This document shows, piece by piece, positions 48,546-60,112 of a DNA stretch of 64,000 nucleotides. The notes below the pieces were generated by a model, which saw only the letters and a list, made by a program, of their open reading frames with translations, made no database searches and had not been told where the DNA came from. The position numbers and the translations under genes were made by a program. Source of the stretch: Kappaphycus alvarezii (taxonomy: Eukaryota; Rhodophyta; Florideophyceae; Gigartinales; Solieriaceae); assembly GCA_002205965.3 (NCBI GenBank), contig NADL03000498.1:868001-932000 (forward strand). Direction: 5' to 3'. How positions within the stretch are numbered: the first letter of the stretch is position 1; each line of letters begins with the position of its first letter.

Positions 48546-49380
48546 TCCCTTCGATTGATAGTTTTAAGCTCATGAATTTTCCTGGAAAAAGGGTAAAGCG
48601 ACAGACACATTTTGGCGGGAATATTCGAAAACAGTAAATGACATCCTCGTTTTGGTTCTTTCCCTCTTCTTCCGGGAGGTCAGCTTATTGAAAGCTTATA
48701 AAAGGATTTTGCCGAAAACATCATGTCGGAAATGACGGAGTGACGGAACTGCTGCGGAAAAGAGAGGGTGTTTACCGTTTTGTTTTCAAAGAAAACACAC
48801 ATTCTCACCATTTCAGTTGCAACCGATTGCTTCTGCAATTCTTCCTTTGCACAAAGCGAACGTTGAAGGGTCGCGATTATTCTTCTTCTGACTTGGTTTG
48901 TGCTTTGACGCGTTTGAGAAGAACTTTGCACCTTTCAACTGCAGTTCGAGACAATAATGTTTCTGGTCAACGAGAAGTGAGATTGTTTCTGAGCAGAAAA
49001 AAAGATCTTTAATCCAATTCAAGAAGCGATCAAGCTTGTATCACAGACAAAATCATTGCGAAGAAGACAACAGTCTGGAAAATTCTTTCTTTGCTCAGTT
49101 GAAGAAACAAATTTAGGATCTTGCTGTTTTCCATTATCTGAGAAGCGTAGTACTATAAGCTGAATCCTCCATTTGGTCACTACATTCAACGATCTCAGAA
49201 CAAAAAAATACTCCAAACGTTGGTGTAGCTTGGTCCTAGAGGAACTATTTGCACCAAAATTGGCTCTCCGGAATATCTTTGAAATCGCAGTAAAAAGGGA
49301 ACACTGTTTTGATTCAGGTGTAAAGAAGAATGGAACAAAAAATGAAAGAGAACTAGGAAGATTTCATAAGAAGGTCAAAT

Positions 49381-49788
49381 ATGCACATCGTTTCGCATGC
49401 AAAGTCTATAATTTGTGGGATATGTGAAGGTGCAATTGAGTCAGATGAACCAAATTTCATACGCCACATGCGCAGAGAGCGTGGACACAGTACTGCTAGT
49501 GCACGGAATCTGTTTCTAAGTGTAATGAACAAAATTTACAAGTTGAAAATCAATGCTGAGCTTGAAGCGCGTTACAAGGAAAAAGAAGTAACAAGCAAGC
49601 AATTCCAGCTACTTCCCAAGCTTCCTGCACTGCCGGAGACAAACGTTGTGAAATGCATGTTATGCAACTATGTATGCAAGGGTCACAGAACTTTACCTCA
49701 TCATATTCGGGAAAGTAAGAATCATGGTGATTTTGATGGAGACGTAGACATATCTGGTATTCCAATTCTGCAGGGCCAGTCGCTTTGA
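49381..49788 (+). pseudogene. C2H2 zinc-finger module of the helicase element
   Basis: Two fingers are visible. The first is ICGICEGAIESD...FIRHMRRERGHS (residues about 15-40; CxxC then HxxxxxxH-like spacing). The second is CMLCNYVCKGHRTLPHHIRE (residues about 91-110, ending SKNH). The second fits CxxC-x12-H-x5-H-type fingers that precede RecQ-like helicases in fungal repetitive proteins. The probable role is DNA binding. An upstream frame ending at 49427 overlaps it. Confidence 0.6.
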
Positions 49789-50525
49789 TGTGGAACCAAG
49801 CAAAGGTTCTATTTTGCAATTGACGACAATGAAACAGATATGACTGGGAGGTCACGAAGTAAGGATTTCTCTGCTGATAATTCCCTAGAAGTTGCTTTTC
49901 GTCATGTAAGAATGCACCAAATCAATGTCTTCCGAGTATTGAAGATATATATGTCAGAAAATTGCAAACTTTTGCAGCCATGACGAGACTGGATTTGTCC
50001 TTGTTGAACTTTGGAGTAACCTGGGAGAATGCTGTCTGTCTCGCTGTTGGCCCAGGAGCGGGTTCTGCAAGAAAGAGAAAGAAATGAAGCTGGCCGGAGA
50101 AATCAAAAGTTATTTCCGAGACCTTTTCCGTCTCTCACGTATCCACGCAAAAAAAACCCAACATGCGACGGAACGATGTAATGCAGGCAGTTTCAGCTCC
50201 CGGAATTTTCTCGAAAAGAAAATTACTATGCCCGTCACGGTGTTCGTCTATTCCTAGTGGTTTTTCGTTTATGCCGACTCATTGATTTCCCTGGATGCAA
50301 AAGTTTCAATTTGAGTTGTCGGAAGACGTAAAAAAAGCCTCTGTTCAGTTTTTCAAGACGTTGGTCCCGAAAACACTTGACTGCCAAGGATTGAAAGAAG
50401 CATTTACTATTAATGGTGAGTATTGTTCGTCGAGGGGCAGTATACACCGCAAATTCACGATCGAAGCAAGTCCAGGGATTGGACCCGAAAAAAAGTATGA
50501 GGGCATGTAAGAGCTTTTTGACCCT

Positions 50526-51380
50526 ATGAAAAGAGTTCTGTATGAGAAGAACAGTCTTGAAAGCTCAGCTACTCCAACTGTAGCCAATGTATTCATTGCA
50601 TGCCTTGGAGTCTACCAAGGCAGGGGCGAGAAAGCACGTCTCTCTGAAGGGAGAGAAATTTCTCCAACTCTTGCTGGAATGGCGTATATTGCTGGATGTT
50701 GCGGCATTTTGGAAATTGATCTCTGGCACGGCCCGATTGGAAAACAAAAAGGGCCGGAGCTTGTTGTTCAGAAACATAGTCCGAATGCTGGTCTTGGAAT
50801 CAATGTCATTCAAGAGATGCTTCCAAAAACGAAAATAACACGATCTGCAGAAAATGCTAGATTTCTTTGGGTGCCATACTCCGATCCGAGTCATTTCAAC
50901 AGTGGGTGGGCTTCTGGTCTGCATATTTCTGCAACAAATGTCGGCCTTAGTGTGAGAAAAATGCAAGAAGAAATTTGCAGGCTGATGTTCGGAGTAGGCG
51001 GAATATTCAGACGTGTAATAACTCCAATGGATATTGAGAATCAATTGGGAGATCTGTGCGATGACGTGACTCAGAAGAAAGTTTGTTATTGCTTCATGGG
51101 CCACCGTGCCAGTATCATGCTTGTCGTTGAATGTCGTAACTTCGTCACCAGGGCTCTTAAATCAATGTCGCTGATACCTTCCACCTAAAGGTTCCATGAA
51201 ATACGAAGGAGGCTCAAGAAAATTGAGGAAGTATCAAGATTAATGACAGCCTTGATGTATTTATCGAGCGACAACCCCCCGTGTGGAACAGAAATAGGAC
51301 TGCATCTTGTTCGCAAATCGGCGGTTGCTCCTCGGAACTTCATGTTTTTCAACGAGAGACTAACTTTTATTCCATGTTAA
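50526..51380 (+). pseudogene. Degenerate tyrosine-recombinase-like region, N-terminal part
   Basis: A 220-codon frame (50526-51188) and, after its stop, the same frame onward to 51380. The latter contains LMTALMYLSSDNPPCGTEIG and APRNFMFFNERLTF. This resembles the GNPPRGTEI...RN...L.F block of fungal recombinase-like helicase proteins, where R.TE matches the first catalytic Arg box of tyrosine recombinases. Here that Arg is Cys, so catalysis would be lost. The 220-codon part (GREISPTLAGMAYIAG, WVPYSDPSHFNSGWASG) is not recognised by itself. Confidence 0.4.
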
Positions 51381-51795
51381 GACAAGACAAGAGCGATGCG
51401 TGGCGGAAGAATGAGTGTCGTAAGCCGTCATCCAGATATTACTACCAGTAACCTCTTCAAAATATTTTGTTGCAGTCGTGATGGAAATGCGAGCAGTGAT
51501 GAGGCTGCAATTGATGGGGAATCAAGCTTCTCTTGCGGACAAAGAGAAAGCCATGATGATGGATTTCGTTCTGGATTCCGATATTGAGCGGAACAATACC
51601 ACTGAATTAAATGGAAAGATATTTCCTAAATATAGAATCCAGTCAACAGTGCGAAACTATCGTCAGTGGATTGGTGGTAACTGTAATGATAAGTCTGTGG
51701 AACACACCGCAAGGACGTATTCTCTGGAAGAATAAAACGGCCTCGAGTGTTACGGTGTCGATGAAGATCACGATTGAGTTCAGAACATTGGAAAT

Positions 51796-52053
51796 GTGAT
51801 GCAAATTCAAGGTGGCAATAGCCGGAAAGCAGCGGAGAAACATTACGGCAGAGCGATGAAATGGGTTCTCCTTAAGAGTTCTGGTGGACTTTCTTCGCAT
51901 ATTGATCAGCGATCAATTTCTTATTATCTAGAAGTCTCGAATGCTTGGATTAAAGACTGCGTGATTGGCGAAATTATTAAATTTTCGAACCTTCTGAAGA
52001 GTACGGCGGAAGTGGGAGATGAAAGTTCAAAGAAAAGCAAATGCAACGCTTAG
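51796..52053 (+). pseudogene. Tyrosine-recombinase-like C-terminal block
   Basis: The frame begins MQIQGGNSRKAAEKHYGRAM. In recombinase-like helicase proteins the matching block reads roughly GHS..TA..HYGR, where H and Y correspond to conserved positions of the tyrosine-recombinase fold. The Tyr is present here; the GHS His is not. It continues with SISYYLEVSNAWIKDC, the helical segment expected before the helicase. Confidence 0.4.
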
Positions 52054-52638
52054 GATGGACCTGTATCAATTGGAAATGAAACAAAAAGCAAGCATGAAAC
52101 TGTATCAGATGCCTCTGTTTCAACAGCCAAGCAGCGATTTTGCCAAATCTTTCGAGACTTGCCCAAAATGGAAGCTTGAAATAATGGGAAGAGTGCGGAA
52201 TGCATCCTCAAATTTGTGGTTCCATTGAAAGGTGCAGATTCGTAACAAAGAAAGAACATTCACCGCGAATCAATGGAAGTTGGGCAGAGAAGTTCTATAA
52301 GTGGACAACAGAAAGCAATCAGACCTCGTCCCGTGGTTAACGGGAGTGGTGCAGATTGTTCCACGAGGAACAAAATTCACAAAGACTCCATGGATAACAA
52401 TCAGGTTTTGGAAAGTAAGAAGAGTGCGGAAACTCAATCCGACGAAACCTGCGTGGAAGATGCGACAGCGGGTGAAGCTGATTCAGTCACAAATATGGCA
52501 CCACCTTGTCAGCACAACTCATTTCCATCTGCGCCCAGCGGAAGGAACCAGAATCACCGGGATAAATTGACAGTTGTTCTTCAAAAAGGTACTAGAATTA
52601 AAGATGCAACTTTCAAGTCTGTGTACTAGAAGAAAGCA

Positions 52639-54021
52639 ATGAGTGCAGTGTTGGAATCATCGCAAGATATACTGTTTGTGGATAGAACGGGAGGTGGAAA
52701 GACGGCTATCATATTTGGACCCGCACTAATTGGAAATGGAGTAACAGTATATCTGCGTCCCATCAAATCATTGAAACATGACCTGAGACAGAAATGTAAG
52801 ATCATAAACCTTCCTGTGTACGACCTGGATGAAATTGAGAACTGCAGTGACCTACCTGAAAAGGGTATTGTTCCCGTTTCACCAGAACAGGTTGGAAGTG
52901 AGAATTGCAGTTCTTTTGTTGGTCTTATGTATTCGTTGAGTCGCTTGAGAAGGCTCGTTGTCGAGGAGGTACACATCATTGTGTTAAGTGACCACTACAG
53001 AGAATGCATGAATAGAATGAGGTTTTTTCGACCTGAGACAATGAAAAAATTCTTCTAATAATGATGACGGCGACATCCCCGCTGGAAATGACAAGCGATA
53101 TTCTCATTTCCTTAGGATGTAAGCAAACAGAAGTCAGAATAATTCGAGGAAATTTGCGGTGGGAAAAAAATTGCTGTTCATGTGAAATACCCGAGAGACT
53201 GCTCTGCAGAACACCTGATGAAGAGTACAGCCAGAAATGTTATTGATGAAATTCGGAGAGTCGGTAGGGAAAGAGCAGGGAAGCATCTTATATCTGTACT
53301 TACTAGAAGTGATGACGAAATGATTGCTTCAGAGTTATCAAGAATTGTATGCAGCGTTGGGAATGGTATCAATCACCGTTCAATCATCCGTATGTACCAC
53401 AGCGGAATGGATGAAAAAGATAGAGCACAGTCAGCGAATGAATGGCAGGGCGCCCGTGTCAACAGATGTGAATCATTTGTGGTGGTGGCAACTCTTGGGT
53501 TTGCGAGAGGCCTTGACAGTCCGAGTGTCAGATCAGTACATATCGAAGGGTGTGGTCGATCATTGATTGACCTTTGTCAGATAATTGGCAGAGTAGGAGA
53601 AGATGGGTCAGCTGGGACGGCCATGATACTATTTCATCAGGCACATATAAGAAGGGCAAACGTCAACCACAAGTTTGGAATGCAGCGGCTGAAGGACTTC
53701 GTGCAGTGGGCCAATAATAATGATAAGTGCCGAATGATCGGCGTTGAAGAATATCTGAGGAATGTCAGCGGAAGGGAATGGTGTTGGGAGAGGAACGGAT
53801 CCAACGGAGAGGCCGTTCAAATATGTGATGTTTGCACGGAAGTATTGTTTCCAACCGGAACCCTGGGAAAACGGAGAAGAGAAAAAGAACTTAAATTTAA
53901 CTTAAACAACGGGGCGTCGAAGCGATTTTGTAACCAAAAGAACGAGAACCGTCAAAATCCACGTGTGGCGAGGGCCATAAGGTCCTCGAATATCATTGCA
54001 GAAATTGAGAAAATGCGATAA
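52639..54021 (+). pseudogene. RecQ-like superfamily 2 helicase, broken
   Basis: Helicase motifs in order: Walker A as DRTGGGKTAI (about 52.69 kb); Ia as VTVYLRPIKSLKHDL; PVSPEQ; a Walker B-like VVEEVHII where DEAH is usual (about 52.96 kb); motif III TATSP (about 53.07 kb); a C-terminal lobe with SIIRMYHSGM; motif V FVVVATLGFARGLDSPSVRS; and motif VI DLCQIIGRVGEDGSAG (about 53.57-53.61 kb). QxxGRxGRDG is the RecQ motif VI form; the final Arg is Glu here. The first lobe ends in stops at 53.06 kb and a frame change lies near 53.17 kb; the second lobe is one 279-codon frame from 53182. The altered DEAH and motif VI would impair ATP hydrolysis. It belongs with the zinc-finger and recombinase-like parts upstream. 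Confidence 0.8.
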
Positions 54022-54141
54022 AAGGCAAGATAACTTGGCCTCCATTGCGCAATCTGCCTTATTATGAACGGTACGGCTGATGATATCACGAAGAATGGCG
54101 GACAGGCTCCTGCGGAGGCCAAAAAGTGGTATGGGGAGCAT

Positions 54142-54183
54142 TGCATGCGCTGTCTTGGAAAGGGACATGTTTCAAATGAATGC
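54142..54183 (+). pseudogene. C-terminal zinc knuckle of the helicase element
   Basis: The sequence encodes CMRCLGKGHVSNEC, a perfect CX2CX4HX4C knuckle. It lies in the same frame as the helicase C-terminal lobe but after two stops. A second CxxC (HCAICLIMNG) lies 26 residues earlier, so a two-part zinc module is likely. Such modules bind single-stranded nucleic acid. Confidence 0.65.
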
Positions 54184-54494
54184 CGAATACTAGTAAGGCC
54201 TTCAGCTATTCCAAGGCCGGGGTAAGTCCGACATCAGAAAAAATAATAAAAGGAGCGCATACAGAGGGAGCAAGCATCATTGGCGCTCAGCATAATATGA
54301 TAATGATATTTAATATAGAATGCAAAACCAGAATCTCGGTTCTTGTACGCCCGTTTTCAATTACTTTGCTCCCTCCTCATCATAAGCTGCTTTCCCATAG
54401 TTTTTAATCCATGGAAAATGTGGTCAGCTGTTGCCTGAGGGATATTGTTTCATTTAAAGCCCCGTCGTTGCTTTTTCACATGCCGCGCTGGATT

Positions 54495-55156
54495 TGTTGG
54501 TGAAATCCGCTTACCCATCACTTCGGTCCTCTGCTCGTAACCCAAAACTTCACTATCCAAGCCATCTAGTCAATCCACTTACCATCTAGCTAAGCGAAAA
54601 CACGGAACGGTAAAGCCTGTCTACTGACGCACGCTTTCAAGCTCGCCAAACCCCGCCGCGCCAATCCTCCCGTTCGACGCCTACAAAAGTCTTTGCACCC
54701 GGCGCTGTAGTATTTTATTGTTTTCAGATCGAGGGGGCGCTGCCGATTGAAGAACAGTTTCTTACCCTTAGCGGACTTATTAGACCTGATAGTTTTTTTG
54801 AGTTCTTTCACATGTTTTGTAGTTTTCCGAAGTGTATTTGTTGCATCATACGAACGTCGTGTCCGTGGGCCGGTTGTAACATTTATAGTTCTTTCCAACG
54901 CAGAACAACACTATTTTTCTTCCGTGCCCTCGTGTCAGCAGACACCCACACGCTCGAACATCACCAATTTACCACAGGCCTAGACGTCAACCGCCGAAAT
55001 ATGACCAATTTATCTCACAGAATGTTACATGTTTTAAGACTCTCTGTAAGCACGGGAAACTGTCCATAATTCCTGCCTCATTTCAGACCCGGCACCACGA
55101 TGCACGACTTGACATGCCAGCACATGTGGCTTAGTGGTCGATGTGTTTTTCCAACA
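54495..55156 (-). repeat. Probable 3' LTR of a minus-strand copia element, about 662 bp
   Basis: On the minus strand it starts TGTTGGAAAAACAC directly after a G-rich tract (GGGCGATGG) that follows the copia coding end. The other edge reads CCAACA, so the termini TGTTGG/CCAACA form a 6-bp inverted repeat. A TATA-like ACTATAAATG lies about 270 bp inside. No partner LTR is visible, so the edges are provisional. Confidence 0.55.
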
Positions 55157-55199
55157 GAAAAACCATCGCCCATAATGCTAGAAGGAAACTCTAGGTTAC

Positions 55200-55532
<333 letters not shown>

Positions 55533-55740
55533 TCATGAATTTGAGCTTTTATGTTTCTCTGAAGAATCTGTCTTTGCGTCCGTGGCTATTCGCAAAAAAA
55601 GGCTTAAGGCCATGATACGGATTGTCCGTCTGCATCCAAAAATAAGTTATGCACAAATGTGCTGGATCGTTGTAACAGTACGGTTAAAGATATTCATTAC
55701 ATTGATTAAGTGAAGTTAAGATTTACTGAATTAATGTCGG

Positions 55741-55944
55741 CTAAGTACTTGGCATAAATCCGAACCGTGCTGCGTCAACAGGGGGCAAGCAACAGCACTC
55801 ACTTACATAAGCAGGACTACCGCACTCCCGAGGCATGCCTTCACTCACAATTGGCAACAGGGAACTCCAGTCATCGGCGAGAACTTTGTCTCCCGTTTTG
55901 TATGTACAATCACATACACGAGGAATAGCATGATGGAGGACCAA
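55741..55944 (-). other. Unrecognised protein-like frame
   Basis: A 67-codon minus-strand frame with HHAIPRVCDCTYKTGDKV and DDWSSLLPIVSEGM. It lies upstream of the kinase fragment on the same strand and could be part of the same lost gene. A GTAAGT directly follows the codons for SPAY, as a splice donor would. No family is recognised. Confidence 0.25.
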
Positions 55945-56142
55945 GTCCTGTAATACACGAGGGGAGGACCATTTCCTGTGCTGGCTGCGTTGGCTTGTTC
56001 ATCCTCCCCACCCCGCGATGATACAACGACTACTGAACTTGGTGCGGTCAGGCAATTGCAACGCAAGCCTGGAGCGAACAGAAAGGAGTTGATAAGAAAG
56101 ACAGTTGAGGGGGCGAATTCAAACGAAGAGAACGTTCAGGAT

Positions 56143-56270
56143 ATAGGATTAGGATTTTAGGGGATTAGGGGTTTTTTAGGAGATTTAGGGGATTTAAGGG
56201 ATTGGGGGATTTAGGGGATTTAGGATAGGCGGTACTGGGGGGATGAGGGAAACCGGGGGTTTGGGGGTTT
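56143..56270 (+). repeat. Telomere-like TTAGGGG-type tract
   Basis: Degenerate tandem units such as GGATTTAGGGGATTT and GGATTAGGGG, G-rich on the plus strand. Similar short tracts lie at 57472-57535 and 58173-58190 on the same strand, and at 62566-62622 with the G-rich strand reversed. They resemble interstitial telomeric repeats, but the host telomere sequence is not known to me. Confidence 0.6.
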
Positions 56271-56720
56271 GAAAACGTTGTTTTATACGCTGAGCTGATT
56301 GGTGAAAATTGTTTCTAATTTTGGCCAATAGTTTTTGAGTTATTCTCACTTGAATTTTTGATATTTTTTTGAAAATTTTGAAGCATTTTTTTCCATTTGT
56401 GTATATAACAGGACAAGAGAAAGCGATTGGTAAGATTTGTTTTTAATTTTTTCAAATTTTTTTATGCAAAAAGTTTTTTTGCTGAGTCAAGTGTTAATGT
56501 TGAGATGAGCGGTTTCAAACAGTTTGGATCTTTTTTACATGTATATCTAAGTACGTTGGTTGTGTTTTTATCTAGTTTTACTTCCAGAATCGGTACGGGG
56601 TCGTTTTTGATTGTCAACTTGCATTCACAGTCAAAAATTTTCGAAAAGAAGGCAGTATTGGCCAAAAATGGACACTCGTTTTTTGTATTGTTCTGGGTTA
56701 ATTAAGACGAGCTAGTGACT

Positions 56721-57404
56721 CCTGGAGCACTAGTTTTTGGAAAAGCCGTTTACTTTTGAAGATAGGGCAAATTTGCGATTTTGAAAGTATGGCGAATATG
56801 GGGTCATTTGGGGGGCCGGAGTTGGGAGAAGTATACGTGATACAAACCTATACAAAAGGGTTAGATTCATTATTAGTAACGAATCACGTGTATTAGATCT
56901 GTCTGTTTTCGGTAGAACTAATTATTGCATGTGAATGTTGTTACCGAACCTGACCTCGGGATCGTGGTGTATATGTGCTGAAATGGGGGTATTTACGCAC
57001 TTTTGGACATGAAAATCGAGATTTGTTTTTTTGATGTTTCGGGTCCCTTTTGACATCCCTGAGCGTCCTGGAGCACTAGTTTTTAAAAAAGCCGTTTAGT
57101 TTTGAAGATAGGGTAAATTTGCGATTTTGAAAATATAGCCAATATGGGGTCATTTGGGGGGTCGGAGTTGGGAGAAGTAGGCCTGATACAAACCTATACA
57201 AAAGGATTAGATTCATTTTTAGTAACGTATCACGTGTTTGAGATCTGTCTGTTGTCGGTAGACCTAATTGTTGCATGGGAACGTTGTAACCGAACCCGAC
57301 CTCGGGATCCTGGTGTATATGTGCTGAAATGGGGGTATTAGCGCACTTTTGGACATGAAAATCGGGATTTGGTTTTTTGATGTTTCGAGTCCCTTTTGGC
57401 ATGC
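56721..57404 (+). repeat. Tandem satellite, 346-bp unit, two near-full copies
   Basis: Unit 1 starts at 56721 and unit 2 at 57067, both with CCTGGAGCACTAGTTTTT. They stay similar over their whole length (GATAGGG.AAATTTGCGATTT, GACCTCGGGATC, GTATATGTGCTGAAATGG). The period is 346 bp and differences are scattered. Neither unit codes for a recognisable protein. Confidence 0.9.
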
Positions 57405-57471
57405 TAAGGAAGTTAGTATTATCAATTTTTTGTTCGAGGTTTAATTTTGAAGAGTTAGTATTAAAGTTTAT

Positions 57472-57535
57472 TTGGGTTAATTAGGGGGGGTTAAGGGAGT
57501 TAGGGGTACTTAGGGATTAGGGGTTCACTATTGGG
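57472..57535 (+). repeat. Second TTAGGGG-like tract
   Basis: A G-rich tract with GGTTAAGGGAGTTAGGGG and TTAGGGATTAGGGG. It lies in the segment separating satellite unit 2 from the partial third unit. Confidence 0.55.
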
Positions 57536-57784
57536 TGCTCATTTTTGAGGAGATTTGTGGTTCTGGCGGCTGTAGAGGTGTAGTTGTGTGGCGGGGACTC
57601 ATTTTTCTGTTCATAATATCGTTTTGTACTGACCTTTATTCGGTTACTGCGATTTTGCTGTGTGGGATCAGTTTGGGGTTCAGGTTGGGGTAAATTTACG
57701 GGTTGCAATAGTATACAAATTGTGCACATTATTTATTAATCGATTTGAACACTTTTTGGAACTAATTGTTGGGTTTGGAACTTA

Positions 57785-57990
57785 TGGTTGACTGGGAACG
57801 TTGTAACTGAACCTGACCTCGGGATCGTGGGGTATATGTGCTGAAATGGGGGTATTTACGCACTTTTGGACATGAAAATCGAGATCTGTTTTTTTGACGT
57901 TTCGGGTCCCTTTTGACATCCCTGAGCGTCCTGGAGCACTATTTTCTAAAAAAGCCATTTAGTTTTGAAGATAGGGTAAATTTCTTATTT
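57785..57990 (+). repeat. Partial third satellite copy
   Basis: The sequence resumes at the GACCTCGGGATCGTGG point of the 346-bp unit, runs to its end, and continues into the start of a further unit (CCTGGAGCACTATTTTCT at 57930). After about 57.98 kb it diverges. The roughly 380 bp between units 2 and 3 is an insertion or an eroded unit. Confidence 0.8.
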
Positions 57991-58080
57991 TCTGAAAAAG
58001 CCAAAGAAGGGTCTTCTAGAGGGTTGGGGTTGCGATATACACATAACTATACAGAAGTTATCCATTCTCTACTACTTTCT

Positions 58081-58330
58081 TTAGTACCTTTCAATCTATG
58101 CTAGATGTAATTTCCACTTTCTCCACGTCCAACCACTTTCCATCAGCTTTGAAACATGTGGAGATCGTACACGTTAGGGGTTTTTAGGGTGTACACGTGT
58201 CTATCTCCCGGTCGGGAAATAGACACGTGTCTAGCTCCCGCTCGTCTGGGAGACATCTGAGGAGCCTGGAAATGATATTCCCATCAGAATAATCCCTCTA
58301 ACATCAACTGTACTCGACATAAATTCATCG
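58081..58330 (+). repeat. Direct repeat A flanking the USP-like gene cluster
   Basis: Similar to 62225-62440 in the same orientation. The best-matching part begins at the palindrome and continues through GACATCT.A.GAGCCTG.AAATGA.ATTCCCATCA. Copy A has about 24 extra bases before the palindrome, including a TTAGGGGTTTTTAGGG telomere-like patch. The distance between copies is about 4.1 kb. The pair could be terminal direct repeats of a mobile element or a segmental duplication. Confidence 0.7.
58194..58229. repeat. 36-bp near-perfect palindrome with CACGTG ends (copy A)
   Basis: The arms CACGTGTCTATCTCCCG and CGGGAAATAGACACGTG are reverse complements with one mismatch, separated by GT. It can form a 17-bp stem or bind a dimeric factor. 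The same 36 bp recurs at 62312-62347 with one change in the left CACGTG. Confidence 0.9.
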
Positions 58331-59167
58331 GATCAAATGAAAAGGATACTGTAACGTTCAGTATTATACAGAAGCACACCCGTCCAGCCAAATACCCACT
58401 CTTCTCGTTCCATGCCCATCCCGCTCAATATACATTCCCCAACGTTTTTCAAAATTCTTATTCTGAGGAGTTCGGTATTCAACACAAGTCCAAACCCAGT
58501 CGAGTTAAAAAATCTCTCCATTGGCTTGTCACGCATCCGTCCCTGAGGTGCACAAATTTTTTTAAACTTATAATCACAGAAAAAGTTACAGGATCTTCTC
58601 ACAGCGCCAAAACAATCGCTTTTTTTACACTAATCTCAGTATTTGTCAGTAACCTAATCTTTATTAGCGTGAACTGTTTCCGTACCCGACGACTTCATCC
58701 CCAATACCTTGCCAAACTAAATTCCATATATCAGGTGGACGGCTTCTCAATATCGGACCGCTCCAGGTCAGTAACTCTTGGAAACTATATTTCATTTCTC
58801 TGCTCCAAATTTGCCCTCAATTTTCCGCTTACTTAATCTCTGCAACGCTCTGAAACTCTGCTACGGTTTTCAAGGAAGCGATTATCAAAGGAAAAAAACT
58901 CAGAAACCAACCTCTACTCTCTTAAAATGTTTTTTATTCGCACAAACTTTCAAGTTGAGAGAAAGCCATGTTTTGTTCTCTGGTGCAAAGACCCAGTCCA
59001 CCTCCAGGAAGGAAGGCGTCCCTCTTCTGTGAATGCGCTCGACGAGCTCCGCAACTCGGGGATGGGTATCGAAAGTTCGAAACTGTTCAAATGATGCTAG
59101 TTTGGAAGGAGCAAGGTAACCTCAAAGTTTCCCGCGGTATTATTCAATATGAGTATGAAAACTTTTC

Positions 59168-60112
59168 TTGGATGATGAGAGCGGCTTCAGAAACTTTCTA
59201 GATTATCCGGAATCCTTTGTTCCTCATAATAAGGTTATTCTCTCACTGAATGAGCAGAAAGATAACTATTTCACCAAATTTCGAGTTCCTGTGCTTTCTA
59301 ACACAGAAATTCATTTCAAAAAGTTTGCGGAACTAGGAAACTTGAGCGATGCGTGGATCGGGGCCCTCGTTTTTTCTCTGGCAAAGATAACTCCCTTTAT
59401 GATATGGAACATTATCAAAAACTATCCGTACACTGAAAATCCATTTACTATGGAGTTTCGAGAGCATCCTCAAAGGGTTACGGAATCCAGTCAAATGTAT
59501 ACCAATTTTCTTCTTTTTGTTCCAACAGCGAAGCCAAAATCGCTGGAAGAATTCCTTCAAAGAGCATCTGGATAACAAATTAGTGAAAAAGAATCTAAGG
59601 ACATGCTAGAACGCTCTTTTCCACTATACGAGGGATACTATAGGGTACATGTTCACAGAATGCGGTCTAATACTGATGAAAATTGTCACTACGCGACAGT
59701 TCAGTTTGATGATTACGGTGGCACCAAGGAGGAAGAACTATGGCATGGTCGTATAGATTTCGGTCGCAGGGACACAACAATTGAGTCTGTGGGAGTCCCA
59801 GAAGAAAAAGATCGCGGATATCTTTCATTGGACATGCCAACTTTACTCAACTCAAAACATTCTAGGACATCATCAATTGGTTACGGTGACTGGGGTTTCA
59901 CTGGATGCATTGAAAACACGGAGGTCTTCATGGTTCCAGACTCCACGAAAAATGAAGACCTATTTGAGCAAAATCGGAGCAAAGGGGCCATAAAAATATC
60001 ACGCGAAGGATACTGTCCAGAAACAAGCCTATTTACTCATCTCTTATGCTATCCTCTGTCGATAACAAATACAAGCTCATTTACGATGCTCCTGACTTCG
60101 AGGATATTCTGA
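59168..60112 (+). pseudogene. Unrecognised protein, paralogue of the minus-strand gene at 63 kb
   Basis: Two frames in the same phase, 59168-59575 and 59603-60112, separated by a TAA, read as one protein of about 315 codons. The first part has DAWIGALVFSLAKIT and NFLLFVPTAKPKSLEEFL; the second has EGYYRVHVHRMRS, YATVQFDDYGG and EELWHGRIDFG. The minus-strand gene at 63.0-63.7 kb has matching EWIGALIVTLYDIT and NLFLVWWPLSKPRVLQTWL at the same spacing. I do not recognise the family. A frame upstream (58968-59201) may be an earlier exon or broken part. Downstream an acidic linker and a USP-like peptidase follow on the same strand. Confidence 0.6.

Larger units (their letters stand above)
47930..54250 (+). 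mobile_element. Recombinase-like/C2H2/RecQ-helicase element, decayed
   Basis: A chain of plus-strand frames over about 6 kb forms what looks like one large protein or a compact gene set. In order: an N-terminal region, two C2H2 fingers, a degenerate tyrosine-recombinase-like region, a RecQ-like helicase and a C-terminal zinc module. Large proteins joining zinc fingers, a recombinase-like domain and a RecQ-like helicase are known from fungal genomes, where they are repetitive and often subtelomeric. The frames change several times and contain stops, so the copy is decayed or has unrecognised introns. No terminal repeats were identified. It is followed directly by a copia LTR at 54.5 kb. Confidence 0.6.
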
